Assembly: GCA_023375675.1 (NCBI GenBank)
Contig: JALQBC010000056.1
Span: 1-64,000 of the forward strand
Source: Cytospora piceicola
Lineage: Eukaryota; Ascomycota; Sordariomycetes; Diaporthales; Cytosporaceae
DNA: 64,000 nt
Direction: 5' to 3'
The notes beneath the pieces were generated by a model that saw only the letters and a program-made list of their open reading frames with translations, was not told where the DNA came from and did no database searches. Below are positions 1 through 14,300 of this stretch, in pieces. The stretch's first letter is position 1. The number at the start of each line of letters is the position of its first letter. Position numbers and translations under genes: made by a program.

Positions 1-132
1 ACCCTAACCCTAACCCTAACCCTAACCCTAACCCTAACCCTAACCCTAACCCTAACCCTAACCCTAACCCTAACCCTAACCCTAACCCTAACCCTAAGCC
101 TAACCCTAACCCTAACCCTAACCCTAACCCTA
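1..132. repeat. Telomere, CCCTAA repeats
   Basis: Uninterrupted CCCTAA hexamers from base 1, so this is the left physical end of a chromosome with the G-rich strand running outward (TTAGGG type). About 22 units are present, with one variant unit, GCCTAA, at 98-103. Degenerate telomere-like pieces continue to about 175 before the AT-rich block begins. Confidence 0.99.
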
Positions 133-199
133 CAATAAATAAAATAACCTTAACCCTAAATAAAATAACCTTAACGAAATAAATAATTAGTTCGGAAAA

Positions 200-1370
200 A
201 CGATATTTAATAATATTTAAGCTTTATACTTAATAAAATAGTTATTAGTTATAATATAAAAACTTTTTTTATATTTAAAGCTTAAGCTTAAACTTAATTT
301 ATAACTTACCGGTATTTTTATAAATTAAAGCTTTATAAGTATTTTATAGTTTTTAACTTCGATAGCTATTTAATAAATAAAAAAAGAGATATATATATTT
401 ATATTTTTAATTAAATATATATTTCTTCGGTTATTATTATTTTACCTGTTTTACTTATTATATTAATGTTATATTTTTATAAAAATATTAATAAGAAAAT
501 CTATATATATATAAAAATATTTTATTTATAAAAGAAAAAAAATAAAGACGATAAAAATAATGTAAACGATGTAAATAACAGAAACGATAATAAAAACTAA
601 ATTAAAAAAGTATAGCTATATAAGATATTAAAAAGCTATATATATATATTTTTATTATCGCTTACTTCGGCTTAAAACTTTATTATAAATAAAGTAATTA
701 AAAAGTAAGTTTTTTTTAATTTATAGTTATTTTATTTACTATAATCGATAAAACCTTAAAGTAAAAGCTTCTGCTTTATATTAAATTTACTACTTTAAGT
801 TAAAGAATAGTATTATTAAGCCTATTTTTAATATTATAATAAAGTAGATTATCGACCGATTTTAAAAAAAGTATTATAGATTTAAGGTGTTTAACGTTAA
901 ATCTATTACTTTAAGTTAAAGAATAGTATTACTAAGCTTATTTTTAATATTATAATAAAGTAAATTATCGACCGATTTTAAGAAAAGTATTATAAATTTA
1001 AAATATTTAACGTTAACTATATATATCTATATTTCTTTAATTATTATAATTCTACTTACTTTACTTACTTTATAAATATAAATATTTATATAAAGATATT
1101 TTTAATAAAAGATATATACTAATATAAAAATATTTTATTTATTAGAAAAAAGACAATAAAGGTAATAAAAATAATAAAGACAATAAAGATAATAAAGATA
1201 ATAAGATTTATATTAAAAAAGTATTAATATAAAAAATAATATTTAATAGTATTTAAGCCTTATACTCGATAAAACAGTTATTAGTTATAATATAAAAACT
1301 CTTTTTATATTTAAAGCTTAAATATAAGCTTAATTTATAGCTTACCGGTATCTTTATAAGTTAAAGTATT
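200..1370. repeat. Dispersed direct repeat pair inside the AT block
   Basis: The segment at about 200-345 reappears in the same orientation at about 1235-1370 with scattered substitutions, including the shared words ACAGTTATTAG/ATAGTTATTAG and TTACCGGTAT. A second pair of the same kind links about 1625-1760 with about 2215-2360 (shared AAACGTTATAATTAT and TTTTAAACCGG words). The nesting suggests repeated duplication of subtelomeric units before mutation. Confidence 0.7.
781..1012. repeat. Two-copy tandem duplication, 116 bp period
   Basis: The word TACTTTAAGTTAAAGAATAG occurs at 791 and again at 907, and the sequence between is repeated with few differences through TCGACCGATTTTAA and TTTAACGTTA. 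Period is 116 bp, two copies. Confidence 0.85.
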
Positions 1371-3814
1371 ATATATACTTAAGTATTAAATAGTTTTCGA
1401 CTTCGGTAATTATTTAAAAGACGGCTTTAATAATAAGCTTTAATATAAAGATAATAACTGTCTTAGTTTTTATTTTTTATTTAAAAGTTAATTTAAAACT
1501 AAAGGTAACTATAAGCTATAAAAGGTTTTATATTATTATAAGTATCTTATACGTTTTCGACGTTTTATTTGTTCTACTTACTTTAAAAGAATAATATTTA
1601 CATTAAAACTTTTATATAAAGATAATTTATTTATAAGAAGAAAGATAAAAATAATAAAAATAACGTAAATAATAAAAATAATAAAATTAAAAAAGTATCT
1701 TTATATATAAAACGTTATAATTATATTAAAAGGCCTTTTTAAACCGGCTAATATACTTAGCTTTATACCGGCTTTTAAACTTAACGTTTATAAAAGCTAA
1801 AGTAACTAAAGTAAAAGCTTTTTTAATTTTACTATAAAATAAGTAAAATAGTTATACTTTTCTTAAAGCTTATTAATAAAATAATTTCTTACTTTTCTTT
1901 TACTTATAACTTATATATATTTAAATCGACTACTATCTTTAGCTAAAAATATTAATTAATACTAATTTTATACTTTTTTTAATTTTCGCTTTAAATAAAC
2001 GGTATTATAAACTAAATAAGTAATAACGATATAAAACTTATTATTTATCTTAAAGATTATAAAAAAGTAGTATATTTATAAGTCTTTAATAATAACTTAC
2101 TTTATAAAATAAGTATATTTTTATAAAAAATACTTAAACGTATTTTATATATTATATATACTTTATAATTAAGATATTTATATATAGAATTTTATATTTT
2201 AAAAATATTTTATTTATAAGAAAAAAGATAAAAACAACGAAAACGATAAAAATAATAAAGATAACAATAAAAATAATAAGATTTATATTAAAAAAGCATT
2301 CGTATATATAAAGCGTTATAATTATTTTAAAAGGCTTTTTTAAACCGGTTAATATACCTTTTTAATCTTTATTTTAAATAAACGTTTTACTATAACTTAA
2401 GTAAGTAGTAATAATATAGAACTTATTATTTATTTCAGAGATTATAAAAGAATAGTATATTTATAAGTCTTTTTAATAATAATAGTAGCTTATTTTATAA
2501 AATAAGTATTCTTTTATTAAAAATATATATATATACTATTATATACTATAAAAACTAAATTTATTAATAAACTTTAAAAGTTAACGTTATTTTTATTATA
2601 AAAGAATAAATAGTTATAAAACGATTACTTAATAAGCTAATATATAAACTTAAATATAGTATTTATTTTTATTTTTTAATATATATTAGCTAATTATCTT
2701 AAGTATTTACTTACTTTAAGCTTTTATTTTACTATACTATTTTATAAACTTAGCTTTAAATACTTAATACGACTTTTATTATATAAACTACTTTTAAAAC
2801 TATTATCTGCTTTAAATATATTAAAGAAATTTAAGTTTAATATCTTATTTTCTTTTAACAGAACTTTTAATATAGCCGGATTTTAATATTATAGTTAATT
2901 TTAAAGCTTTAAGTTTAACTTATTAAAATTAAACTTCTTCTTTTAATAAAAGAAATATAATATCCTTAGTCTTCGAGTTCTTTTACCTTTACTTTCTATA
3001 AGTTAAATACTTTAGCTATAATACCTATTATATTAATATAAATTCCTTTATTATAAAAGCGGCTTTTTAATACTACGTTAAACCCGATATAAGTTAAATA
3101 TATATAATTATTAAAAGTTACTTTATACTAATAATTATAGCTTATTTTAATAAGGCTTACCGAGATACTTAGCCTTAACCTTTATATTAACCTTTTTAAG
3201 AATACCGATATAAAAGACTTTATATAAATAATCTTTAAGGATAAAGCTATAATAAAAGGCGTATTACTAGCTTTTTATAACGATCCGGCTAAGTATAAAA
3301 AGTATAACTACTATAAAAAAGGTTTAATAGATTTATTTATAGCTTATTTTAAAGTGCTTAGATTTTAAGGCTATACGATTTATTAGATAAACTGTTTAAG
3401 TAAAAGTAAGGAGTACGGCTATATAAAGAAAAAGTAGGCCTATTATAAAAATAAGGTATAGAATAAAAGGAATATTATACGTTAATTTTTTATTTTACCT
3501 TTTATATTATACTAGATCTTTAATATACTAATAAATAACTTTTACTATATAGCTTAAAACGCTTTTCTATTAAATTAATCGATAATAAAGACTTTTAATT
3601 ATATAGTATATTAAACGATAAGTAAAAAATAAAAGGAATATTATATTAAAATGAAATTCCTTTTATATTTTAGTATAGTTATTAATACTATAAGTTAAGT
3701 AGTAATAATATAAATATTAATTACTTAAGTATTTAAGAAAGTAGATCTTTATATTTTAATAACCGATAATAATTAAGATTTATATAAGTCTAGCTAAAAT
3801 AATCGTAAAAAGCT

Positions 3815-4400
3815 TTAATCTTAACCGGAATAGCCTAGTAATATTAACTATTAAAATCCTTAGCTACTTAAATCTATAATACTTTTAATATTTTAATTAC
3901 TATATAGCTTAACTATAGCTTTTCTCGGTTAGTCTAGCTTAAACTAATTTTAAAAGGTATTAAATTCGAAATAATATATTTTAACTATTATATTAATTAT
4001 TAAAATCCTTAAGTATTTAAATCTATAACGTTCTTAATATTTTAACTACTATATAGCTTAACTATAGCTTCTTTTAATCGGTTTAGCTTAAACCGATTTT
4101 AATAAGTATTAAATTCGAAATAATATATTTTAACTATTATTTAAATTATTAAAATCTTTAAGTACTTAAATTTATAATATTCTTAATTTTTAAATTACTA
4201 TATAGCTTAACTATAGCTTTATTTAATAATTTTAGATTTAATAAAGTATTTTATAAACTTAATTCGAAATAATATATTTAAATACTTAAAGCTTTTAATA
4301 AGTTAACTAGCTATTTAAATTTATAGTTTCTTTAATATTTAAATAACTATATATTAAAACTATAGCTTTTATAATCGGTTTAACTTAATATAATTATAAA
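3815..4400. repeat. Tandem array, 149 bp period, about 4 copies
   Basis: The word AATTCGAAATAATATATT lies at 3963, 4112 and 4261, exactly 149 bp apart, and the accompanying word TATATAGCTTAACTATAGCTT recurs in step. A fourth, more diverged unit continues to about 4400. No coding potential. Confidence 0.85.
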
Positions 4401-4969
4401 AGTAAGTATATAAACTTTAAAGTTTATAAAATATACTTTAACTATATAAAAAATAAAAGCTTTATTACTTTATATAATAAAATACTATTATTATTAAAAA
4501 AACTTAATACTATTCTTTTAAATACTATATAATATATACTTTAAAATTTAATATAACTAAACAATTAAATAAAAGAAATATAAAAAATATAAATAAAATA
4601 AAATAAAATCGAATTAAATAAATTATTTAATTTATTTTAATTACAATTTAATTTTACTATTTTAGAATTACAGATTTATTTATTAAACACAATTACAGGT
4701 TAGAATTACAGATAAAATCACATTTTTTATATATTTAAACTAAAAACCTAAGCAGTTTATTAAATTTACTATTTACGCTATACGACTAGGCTATTTACTA
4801 TATTAACTACTGAATTATAAGAATCGGAGCTTTACCGGCGCTTTTAAACTTACCTCTACGGTAAAAGTGCTTAGTATAGCGCTATAGGTAAGCTAGGCAA
4901 GGGCGTAGGCCTGTAATAGCGTTAATAGCGGCCGCTATACTATATTAAATTAAACGTATTTAGGAGCGT

Positions 4970-5560
4970 TTAATAGCTAAAAATCAGGCCTAGTAAGAGG
5001 TATTTTTAAAAATATATAATTACAGGGCTTAAAGCGATAAAAGAAAGAAAGAAAAACCGAGCAGTTTCGTATTAATATTATTAAAGAGGGGCTTATTAAG
5101 CTAGAATAAACGATTCTAAGTATATTATATAGCTAAAATTCAGGGCTATATTATAGTATTTTAAACAGCCTAAAAACCTAAAATACAGGCGGCTTTAAGG
5201 CCTTATTAGTTAAAGGCATTTTAAAATATTCGTTTATAAGCAGGGTTTATATAAGAAAAAAAAAACAATTAATATATAACTAATATAAATTAGAGCTATT
5301 TATAAGTACTTTAAATAATATTAAATTCTAAGGCTTAAAGTAAGAAAAAAAAGAAAGAGAATAAAAATAAGTTCGTGTTAATACTTTTATAAAGGCGCTT
5401 ATTAGGCCGGGAAAAACGAGTTTAAATATATTAAATAGCTAAAATTCAGGGCTATATTATAATATTTTCTATAGCCTTAAATATTATAATATAAGCGGTG
5501 CTAAGGCTTTATTAGCTAAAAATACTTTAAAATATTAGTTTATAAACGTAGTTTTTATAG
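4970..5560. repeat. Diverged tandem duplication, about 306 bp period
   Basis: TAGCTAAAATTCAGGGCTAT is found at 5130 and 5436, and the flanking text (AGAAAGAA-rich run, GGCGCTTATT/GGGGCTTATT, GGCTTTAAGGC/GCTAAGGC) follows in the same order in both units with small indels. A weaker partial match starts near 4974. Confidence 0.65.
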
Positions 5561-5639
5561 TAAAAAATAAATAAAAATAGTATAAAACTAGTAAAATTCG
5601 GCTTTATATAAAAACTAACTAAAATTCTTAGTTTCCTTT

Positions 5640-8600
5640 ACTTATAATACCTTTCGAAAGTAAATTGTTATATATCGTTTCGAAACGAAAGTATAAATAA
5701 AAGTAAAGCGAGATAATTAGCATTAATAGCTTGCTCCCTTCGAAATTCTCTCTTTTAACCTTACTATAAAGGTAATCTAAAAAGGTTTTAAGCGTTTCTT
5801 TAAATAAATCCAGGTCTTTAAAACGCCTAAACTGCCTTATAACCTTTGTAGTAAATTCATCCCCCTATAACTCCCTGTTAAAAAACAGTATACGTACTAT
5901 AAAATCGATAAAATCGAGCCTTAAATTATATTCTTCGCCTTCGATAAAAGCCTACCTCTTTAAATCTAAAGCTTTCTAACGGTTATAAAAAGTAAAAGGC
6001 AGGTAATAATAATAGCAGCCGTTATAAAGGCCGTTAGAGCGTTCTTTAATAATATAATACCTTAACCGCTTAAAGAAATCGTAGGCTTTCTGTTTATAAA
6101 ACGTTAAATTAAGCTTTTTATAGTCTTTTAAAAGGTATTTACCGCTATTTAAATTTAAATAGTAAAGGTACCTTACTAATTAATTAAAGTTAAAGAAGAT
6201 AAATGCCTTAAAAAAATAAACTAATACTATAAAATTCGATTTTAACGTCTTTAACTTCCCGGTTACCTTTTTAGCTCTTTTATTAATTTCTTTAGTTAAA
6301 TTAAAAGCTATAGTACTAAAGCCTGCTTATAAGATACTCGAACTTAAGCTATTAGGCCGTCTTACTATCCGAAAAAGTAAATTTATATTTAAATTAAGGT
6401 TTAAATCGCTTTTAATTTCGCTAATAATTTCGTTTTCGATTTCGCTATCGATTTCGCTTTTACTATCCTTAATAATTAAAGACGATTTAAGTATACTTTT
6501 ATTTAAATTAAACGTCTTCCTTCCCTTATAGCCTAAACTACTCGTTCTTTCGATATCCTTATTTAAACTTAGAAAATTTAGGTTAGGTCTTTCGGAATTA
6601 TTTATAGCTGTATTAAGTACTATAACCCCTTTTAAATTAAAATTATTTATAAGAGAAATAAGCCTTATAGCCTTTAATAAATCGTCTATATTTAACCCTT
6701 CCGAATAATTATCGTTATCGGAAGGAATTAAAATAGTAGCGTCTTTTGCCTTTCCTTTCCCTTTAATTCCCCTCTCTTCTTTATTTTTTAAGCTTTTTTT
6801 TAAAGGTACGTTACCTTTATTCTCGCCTAATCCTTTTATATTTTCGTTATAGCTATTATTATAACCCCGAATAAATTTAGACCCCTTTAAATTTCCGGCT
6901 ATACCTTTAAGATAATTTAGTAAGCAGATATTATATAGAATTTTAGTAAAGGAATAGTTCTTTTAGTCTTTTTAACTGTTTAAATAAAAATCTAAAATAA
7001 TTCGCCGGTATATACTCTTATCGATATAATCTTTAAAGGTATAGGGGCTTAAATTATTAATCGAATCTTTATTAAATAAGTATTCTTTTATATTTATTAA
7101 AATAGATTTATAAGCCTTTTTATTTCTAGCCTTTCGCTTTACCTTTTAAATAAATTCGTCTATAGAAAAACGGCCCTTTATATAAATAATTAAGCGTATA
7201 TTAAAGATATTTAAACCTTATCTTATAACTGTAATACCTGCTATAACGTAGCTGTCTTTATAAAGCTTTTTAATAAAGGTATCCGATACGAATTTCGTAA
7301 GCCTTTTATTTTTATTTACCTCTTTTAATACGTTTATATTACTATAATACGTTAAGCATTTTAATTTCAGGCTTAATTCTCTTATAATTAATTTCGAAAA
7401 GTAAAAAATAATAACGCGAGAATTAAGCTCTAAATTATTTAAAGCTTTTAAAACTACTAAATTTATAATAAATAATAAAATTACTAATTTAGTATTTTTA
7501 TCTCGTTACTTTTTACTATAATAAAGGCTTTTAACGTTATAGTAGATATTAAGCTTACTAGTAAGTATTTAAAAGATAAAAGGCCTATTAGAATCTTCTA
7601 TATAGGCTTTTTTAAAAAATAAACACTCTTTAAAAGATAAAAAAGTAGTAGTTAAATAAATCGACTATACGTTATAAATATTTAATTCCTTTAACCGGCT
7701 TAAATTAAGCCTAAATCGATTATTACCCTTTAGAATTAAATCGTATTCGTCGAATATTATCCGATCTAGCCGTTTTAAATAAGCTAAATCGGTTAATATA
7801 GCTTTAAAGGGGTTTATAGCGGCTATTTTAAGTATAATAAAAATAATACTACTAGTAACGTAAAGCCTAAAATTATTCTAAATAGTATTAAAGATTTTAA
7901 TCGATTTATAACGTTCGTTTAAGTCTTCGATTAAGGCTACTAACAGCTTTATAACTATAGTAACCCCCCTTTTAAACAAATAAGCAAGCAATAAAAATAA
8001 AAGACTTTTCCCTACCTTAGTATCGAAAATAGTAATAATAAGCGTTTTATAAGCTATAATAGCCTTTAAAACAGCCTTTTATAGGCTTCGAAATTTAATA
8101 AAACTTATAAGACGATTGTAAATACGTTGTAATTCTTACTTTAAATTAACAGATGCTAAGCTATTAATTTAGTCCTTTTTAATTTTATTATTTTCGAAGC
8201 CTATTTCGCTATCGGCTTTCCGTTTCCGTAAGGCTTCGGTACTTAAAATAAAGTCGTTAAAGCTTAATAAATCGTATTAAGCTACCGAATAGCGTCGAAA
8301 AGCCTCTTTTTTAAAAAGGTCGATAAAAAGGCCGTTTTTAATTAAACGCCTATAAATATTCGTAGTAGTTTTAGTAATATACCTAGCTATTAAATCTTCT
8401 ATTCGATCGCTATCGGTATTACTATTATCGCTATTAAAGCTTATACCTGTTAATTTAATAGTATACTCCCTTATATTATTTAAATTTAAAGCCTTACGGC
8501 TAATAGCTATAACGATATACCTTTAGCTAATAAAGCCTATATTCTACCTGTACCCTTTTATAAATAAATTACTAATAACTTTAGTTAATCGAAGACTGTT

Positions 8601-11330
8601 AAAAAACGCTATTAATCGGTACTAAGAATTATTAAATAAAGCTTTTATATTATTTAAAGCTTCGAAAGGCTTTAAATCTTCTGTATTAGGCCTTATTTTA
8701 AAGCTATTAAATTAAGCCCCCGAAATCGTACTATTAGAATTATTCGCTTCTCTTTTTTTAAACGCTATAGGCTAGATTCGATTGTTAAAAGAAGTAACGC
8801 TATCTAAATTTACCTATAAATCTTCGAAAAAAGGTAAAGCTAATAAGATATAATAAGAAAAAAGCTCGCCTACTTCTTTAAGCAAATAACGATAAATTAT
8901 TTTTAATTTACTAAAGGTAGTATAGCTTTTATAGTAGCCTGTAATTAACTAAATTAAGCCTTTATCGAGGAAAAACCCTTTAAAACCTTTATTATCGCTA
9001 TTCTTAAACCGAATCGATAAGGCTTCTATACCTTTAATAGGCTATCTAAAGGTAATATATACTAAAACGGCTAATTTCTCGAGAAATAGGCTTATTAAAC
9101 AGCTATATCGTTTAGCCTTTTTAATTAAAGGCTTTTTAAATTTAGTTACTTTTAAGCGAAAGAACTAAACCTTTCGGGCCTGTTTATTTAATAAAATTCG
9201 CTTTAAAAGCTACTACCTAGTATTAAATAAAGGGCTTTCTTTTAATTTAAAAATAAAAGAGTAACCGATAAACTACTCTATAATATTATCGGTTAAATTT
9301 TCTTAGTCTATTTTAGGTAAAAAGCCTTTATAATATTCGATTAAATTTACGTATTTGTTATTTCGGCGTTCCGGAATATATAAAAAGTCTTTAAAAAAGA
9401 CCTCTCGGGCTTAAAAAACGCCTTTCCGAATAGTAGTTTTAATACTAGTAATCGTAAAGCGAATTTCTTTATATATTAAGGTATCGTTATCTTAGCTAAT
9501 ACCTCCGGCTTTAATACTATGATTAATTAAAGTTAGACTATAAAAACGTAAATTAATTAAATAAGGTAAAGGCTTATAGTCCTTATTAAACAGAAAATAT
9601 CTTTTTATATATTTTTAAATTTTATTAAATAAAGTAAGAGTTTTTTCCTCGGCTTCTTTTTCCGATATACCTTCCCCTCTAATATATCTTTTAATTATAT
9701 AATTTTTAACCCGGAAATTATATTCGATAATAAATAAACGACTTAAAGTAGTAATTACAGAAATAATAAAGGTAATAATATCGACCTTTTTATAGGTCTT
9801 ATCCTTTCGAATATATAAAATACCTATAAAACTAATTAAAACGCTTTAAAATTCGTTATTATTTAGCTTCCGATTAAATAATTCTAAAATAAACCTTAAT
9901 AGGCTTAAATCGAGTTTAAAATATTTGTTTTTAGCTATAAGGCCTTATAAAAACTCTAAATTATAGTCGATCGGAACCTTTTAAATAAAGGATTTTAAAG
10001 TATTTCGGAGAGTTTTTAAACAGCTTTTTTTACTATCCGAAAAGACGTAAACAAGCCTTTTCCCCTTAAGAATATTTATAGTTCGAAATATAAACGTAAT
10101 TAAACGTTTAAAAACGATACTATAGCGATTCTACGTAGCTAGTTTATATAAGGCATTAAACAGCTTTCGAAGGCTACTATTTAAATCGGTCCGATTTAAT
10201 TTTAATAACTCGATCCGGGAGAACTTGTTTAAATTTATTCGCCTTTTACCTTTTAAAATAATATAGTTAATCGAAAAATAAATTTTTAAAAAGCCTCGCC
10301 CTTTTAATTTATTTTCTTCCGGTATTTTTTCCGCTAAAATTAAAGCCGGATATAGTATAGTAAAGGCTTTAATTTCCTCTTTAGTAGCCTTTATTCGCGA
10401 TAAGTACCTTAAAGCCCTAAATTTTCGAAACTACAGGTTAGACGCTTCCCTTTTATCTAACGCCTTAAATTTAACAGCGTTTTCTAGCCTAATTATAAAA
10501 GCTTTAATACTAAAGTCTTTTAAATCGTTGCTATTAAAGCTACTAAAATCGCTATCGCTCTTACTATTTTCAAGCCTATTTTCAAGGCTATTTTTAAAGC
10601 TATTTTCAGGCTTATTTTCAGGCTTATTTAATACTATATCCGACCCGATTTCAGAGCCTTCGCCTTCGATTATAGTAGGGATAGCAGTAATTATAGGCGA
10701 TATATACCTATAATTAACCTCGAAATAACGGCTGTTATTTCTATTATTTAAAAAACGCTATAAATTAGCCCCGGCCCTATAAAACTATTTTAAAACCTCG
10801 TTTTTAAAAGATTTTCGAAAGCCTTTAAACAGCTAATATTCTTTTTATATATATTTTTAAATCGTACTCTTTATAACGCTATAGTAATTACAGCTAAAGA
10901 TATAATTACAGGCGTAACCGTTTTTAATTACTGCTAAACCCTTTATAGCCGGCGTTTTTTTAGAAAGGTAACTGCTAAATCCTTTTAATTCTTTTTTTAA
11001 TTTTAAAAAGCTAGGAAAGCTTAAAGCCTATTATTTAATCTTTTTTATTTCAGATTTTAAAAATACGTAGTTCCCTGCTCGTATATACTCTTTTAAACGG
11101 TTATAAATAAGCCCGATCTAGTAAATAAAGTATACTAAAAGGCCCGAGCCTTATAAAAACCTTATAAAAAAGAATAAAGAATTTATTTTTAATATAAAGC
11201 TAAACGTAATACCTTTTAAAGGCGTTATAAGTCTTATAAAACTACTAGATTTTATAAGCACTATAGTTTCTAAAAGTTCTATAAGCTATATAAAGCTTAA
11301 AGAAAAACTAAACGATAAAATCGCCGGGCG
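5640..11330 (-). pseudogene. RIP-destroyed telomere-linked RecQ-type helicase
   Basis: Read on the minus strand, about 7.2-8.3 kb keeps the order of a RecQ-family DExH helicase: a conserved FRS segment, then about 40 residues later TKVGKS at the Walker A position (8030-8005), then LLFLLLAYLFKRGVTIVI, then FDEYD where the DEAH/DECH box belongs (about 7755), then a Y-L-T-T-T stretch matching the SAT-type motif III (about 7660). Further on, about 7.4-7.5 kb matches the start of the C-terminal helicase domain. Dozens of stops interrupt every frame. Subtelomeric RecQ-like helicases occur next to telomeres in many fungi, which fits both position and orientation. The outer limits are approximate because the ends are too mutated to place. 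The key cysteine or histidine of DECH/DEAH is replaced by tyrosine (TGC to TAC or CAC to TAC), so the protein would be inactive even without the stops. Confidence 0.82.
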
Positions 11331-14300
11331 GTTTCGAAGCTTAAGCATTTTTATATATAATACCTTTTTAAATACTTTTTTTAATAATACTAAAAAGTAA
11401 CTATTATAGTATAATACCCTTTATATTTTATATCTTCCGGGTCTATAATTTTTTTAATAATACTAAAAAGTAACTATTATAATATAATACCCTTTGTATT
11501 TTATATCTTTTAAGTCTGTAATTTTTTTAATAGTACTAAAAAGTAACTATTATAACGTAACACCCTTTATATTTTATATCTTTTAAAGGTAATACCGGCG
11601 GTAATAGTACTAATAAAAATTTAATAGTACTATAAAAAGGCTTAAAAATCAGTTTAATTTTTTTCTCGATTTTTATTTTCCTTTTTATAGTCCTTCCGAT
11701 ATCGTTTTACCCTATAACACGCTATAAAAGGCTGTAATATACGTTTAAGTTAGCCGACTAATTAGTTAGTATAAGGTTTTAAAAAAATCGACTTATAGCT
11801 ACTAAATTTATCTTCCGGCATGTATATATTAACGTACTTTTAAAAAAACTTAGTAAAAATACTAAAGTAAGTATAAGGTAACTAAATATTAAAAGAAAAA
11901 TAAAAATATTAAAATATTAAAAACTTATTAAGATTTAATATAAATTAAATTAATTTAAATAATTTCTTTATTCTTTATATTAAATAATTAAAAGTAAATA
12001 CTAAATTATTAAATTATAATAAATAATATTAATTTAATTACTAATTAGCCTTAATTAATAAGCGTACTTACTAAGTAAAAATTTAAATTTTCTTTTATAA
12101 AAATAAAACTTTTCTTTTTTTCCTTTTTTCTAATTTCCTTTTTTTTTTCTTTTTTTAACTTTTAGTAATATTAGGTTTTTATACCTAATAATTTACTATA
12201 ATAAAAGCATTTTTTTATATTAATTTAAAGGGTCCCGATACCCTTTTAGATTCTTATATTAATTATTATTTTAATTACCTTTATTCGAAACCTAGTAAAA
12301 GCTATAAAAATATCTGCTAGCTTATTACTAAATTTAAAATAATAAAAGCCTTTCTCGAAAAGGCTAAAATCGAGTTTTAAGCCTATAAAATTAAATACGG
12401 CTTAAAATTCGAATAAAACCTTTTATAATACTTTTTAAAGAAAAGAAAGCAGGTTCTTTTACAGATTTACCCTCTTTTTAAGCCTGAATTTATTCGTTAC
12501 AGTAAAAGTCTGTTAAATACAGAAGAAATCTACCGGTAAAACCGTACTTTTATAGCCGAAATTAAAAAGGTTTCGAAGAAAATAGCTATATATACAGCTT
12601 ATTTACAATAAGTTTATTTTATTTATTTATTTAAATTAATTTTTATTTATTAACTTAATATAAAAAATAAAAAAACCGGTATAAACAAAGGGAAATAGTA
12701 GATTATAAAAAGGAAGAAATCGATTTAAAAGATAAGGAAAATAAAGAAAGGATACTTTTTTAATCGATTAACCTATATATAAAAATATAGGAAAATCAAC
12801 TTTATTTTACTATATATTACGTTTATTAAAAAAATAAAAAAAAAGAAGACGGCTTAAAGCTTATTAATTTAAAACTAAGTAAAGCTAGAAATAAATTAAT
12901 AAGCAAGCAGAGTATTACGAATATTAATTAATAGATTAAATATATCGGATAACCTTTTTATACTCTCGATAAAAAAATATTTTTAAAACCCTTTCTACTA
13001 TAAAAGGTAGTAAATAAATCCCGTTAACTAGCTTATTAAATTTATTTTTTTTCTACAGGGCCTATACGTAATAATTTTACTAATTCGAGCCTACGCCTTA
13101 ACTAACTATACTACTTTATACAAGAAAACAGCTTAAAAACCAGCTTATAAAGGCTATTCCCTGCAATTCGTAAGGCGGCTAATAGTAAGGTAAATTCGGT
13201 CTTATAACTTTAACCTACGTTTAAAAATTAAATAAAATAAATATCGACTCCGGACTACCTAAATCGGGTTTATAAGCTTAAAGCGATCTAAACCCTATTT
13301 TTAGTTTATTTTTATTCTTAATATTAGGCTAAATATCGATACTATTAAATTACCTAAAAAATATAATACCTATATAAATACTATAGTAAAGGTATTAGGT
13401 TCGAGTCTCGAAAAGTTATACTTTTTTCTTTTTATTATTAGTTACTTATAGCTTTATTATATATATATTAGGTTACTTTATCTATATATATACCCGGTGT
13501 TAAGTTATTAGCCTTAATAGGCCCGATTTAAAAAAGTTTTTAATATTTTTATTTTTTCTTAATACTACTTTACCGCTTAGAGTTAATATTAGTATATAAT
13601 AAAGTATACTATAATAAAGCCTGTTTCTTCTTTTAAATAACGGTATAAAATATATATTTTAATTCCTTTATATAAGCGGTATAAAGTATTAAAATAGTAA
13701 ATAATATTTATATTTATTATTTCTTAAAAGACTTAAGTCTTTTTAAATCTAGGTTTTATTAGTTCTTTTTTTATTTTACTAATACTATTAAATTATACCT
13801 ATAAAACCGTATACTTACTTTATTTTTATATATACTCCTCGGTTATATATTACTAATAACGTATAAGTAAAATATTATTTTTTTAAATTAATTCGACTTT
13901 AAAATACAGACTAGCCTGCTTATTTATATACTTTCTAACTATTAAATTTAATATTATATACGTCTAATTTTATTCGATTTTATAGTATTTTCTTTTACCC
14001 GATTTTATTAATATAAACAGCTTAAAGAAGAAACCTTATAAAACCCCTTAGTAAATAGATCCCCCTTACCCCCCCCCCCTTACTAATTTAGAAAGTAACT
14101 CTTCTTATAAGAGGTCTAAAGCAAGCAAATTTATAATTAAATAGATTCTATAGTAGATTAGATAGTATAGTCGGTAGTTACGTAATAAATATAGTAATTT
14201 AAAGGTCTTTAGTTTAAATCCTCTATATAATGCTTTTCGTAATAAAATTAAAATCGTAAAAAGTTGTAAATTAAATAAAATAAAATCGTAAATTTAAATA

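Noticed and set aside
10528..10713. 61-codon plus-strand frame in the AT block with Leu/Ser/Phe repeats
   Set aside because: Arises from CTATTTTTAAAGCTATTTTC-like short repeats on the strand opposite to the helicase relic; not a gene.
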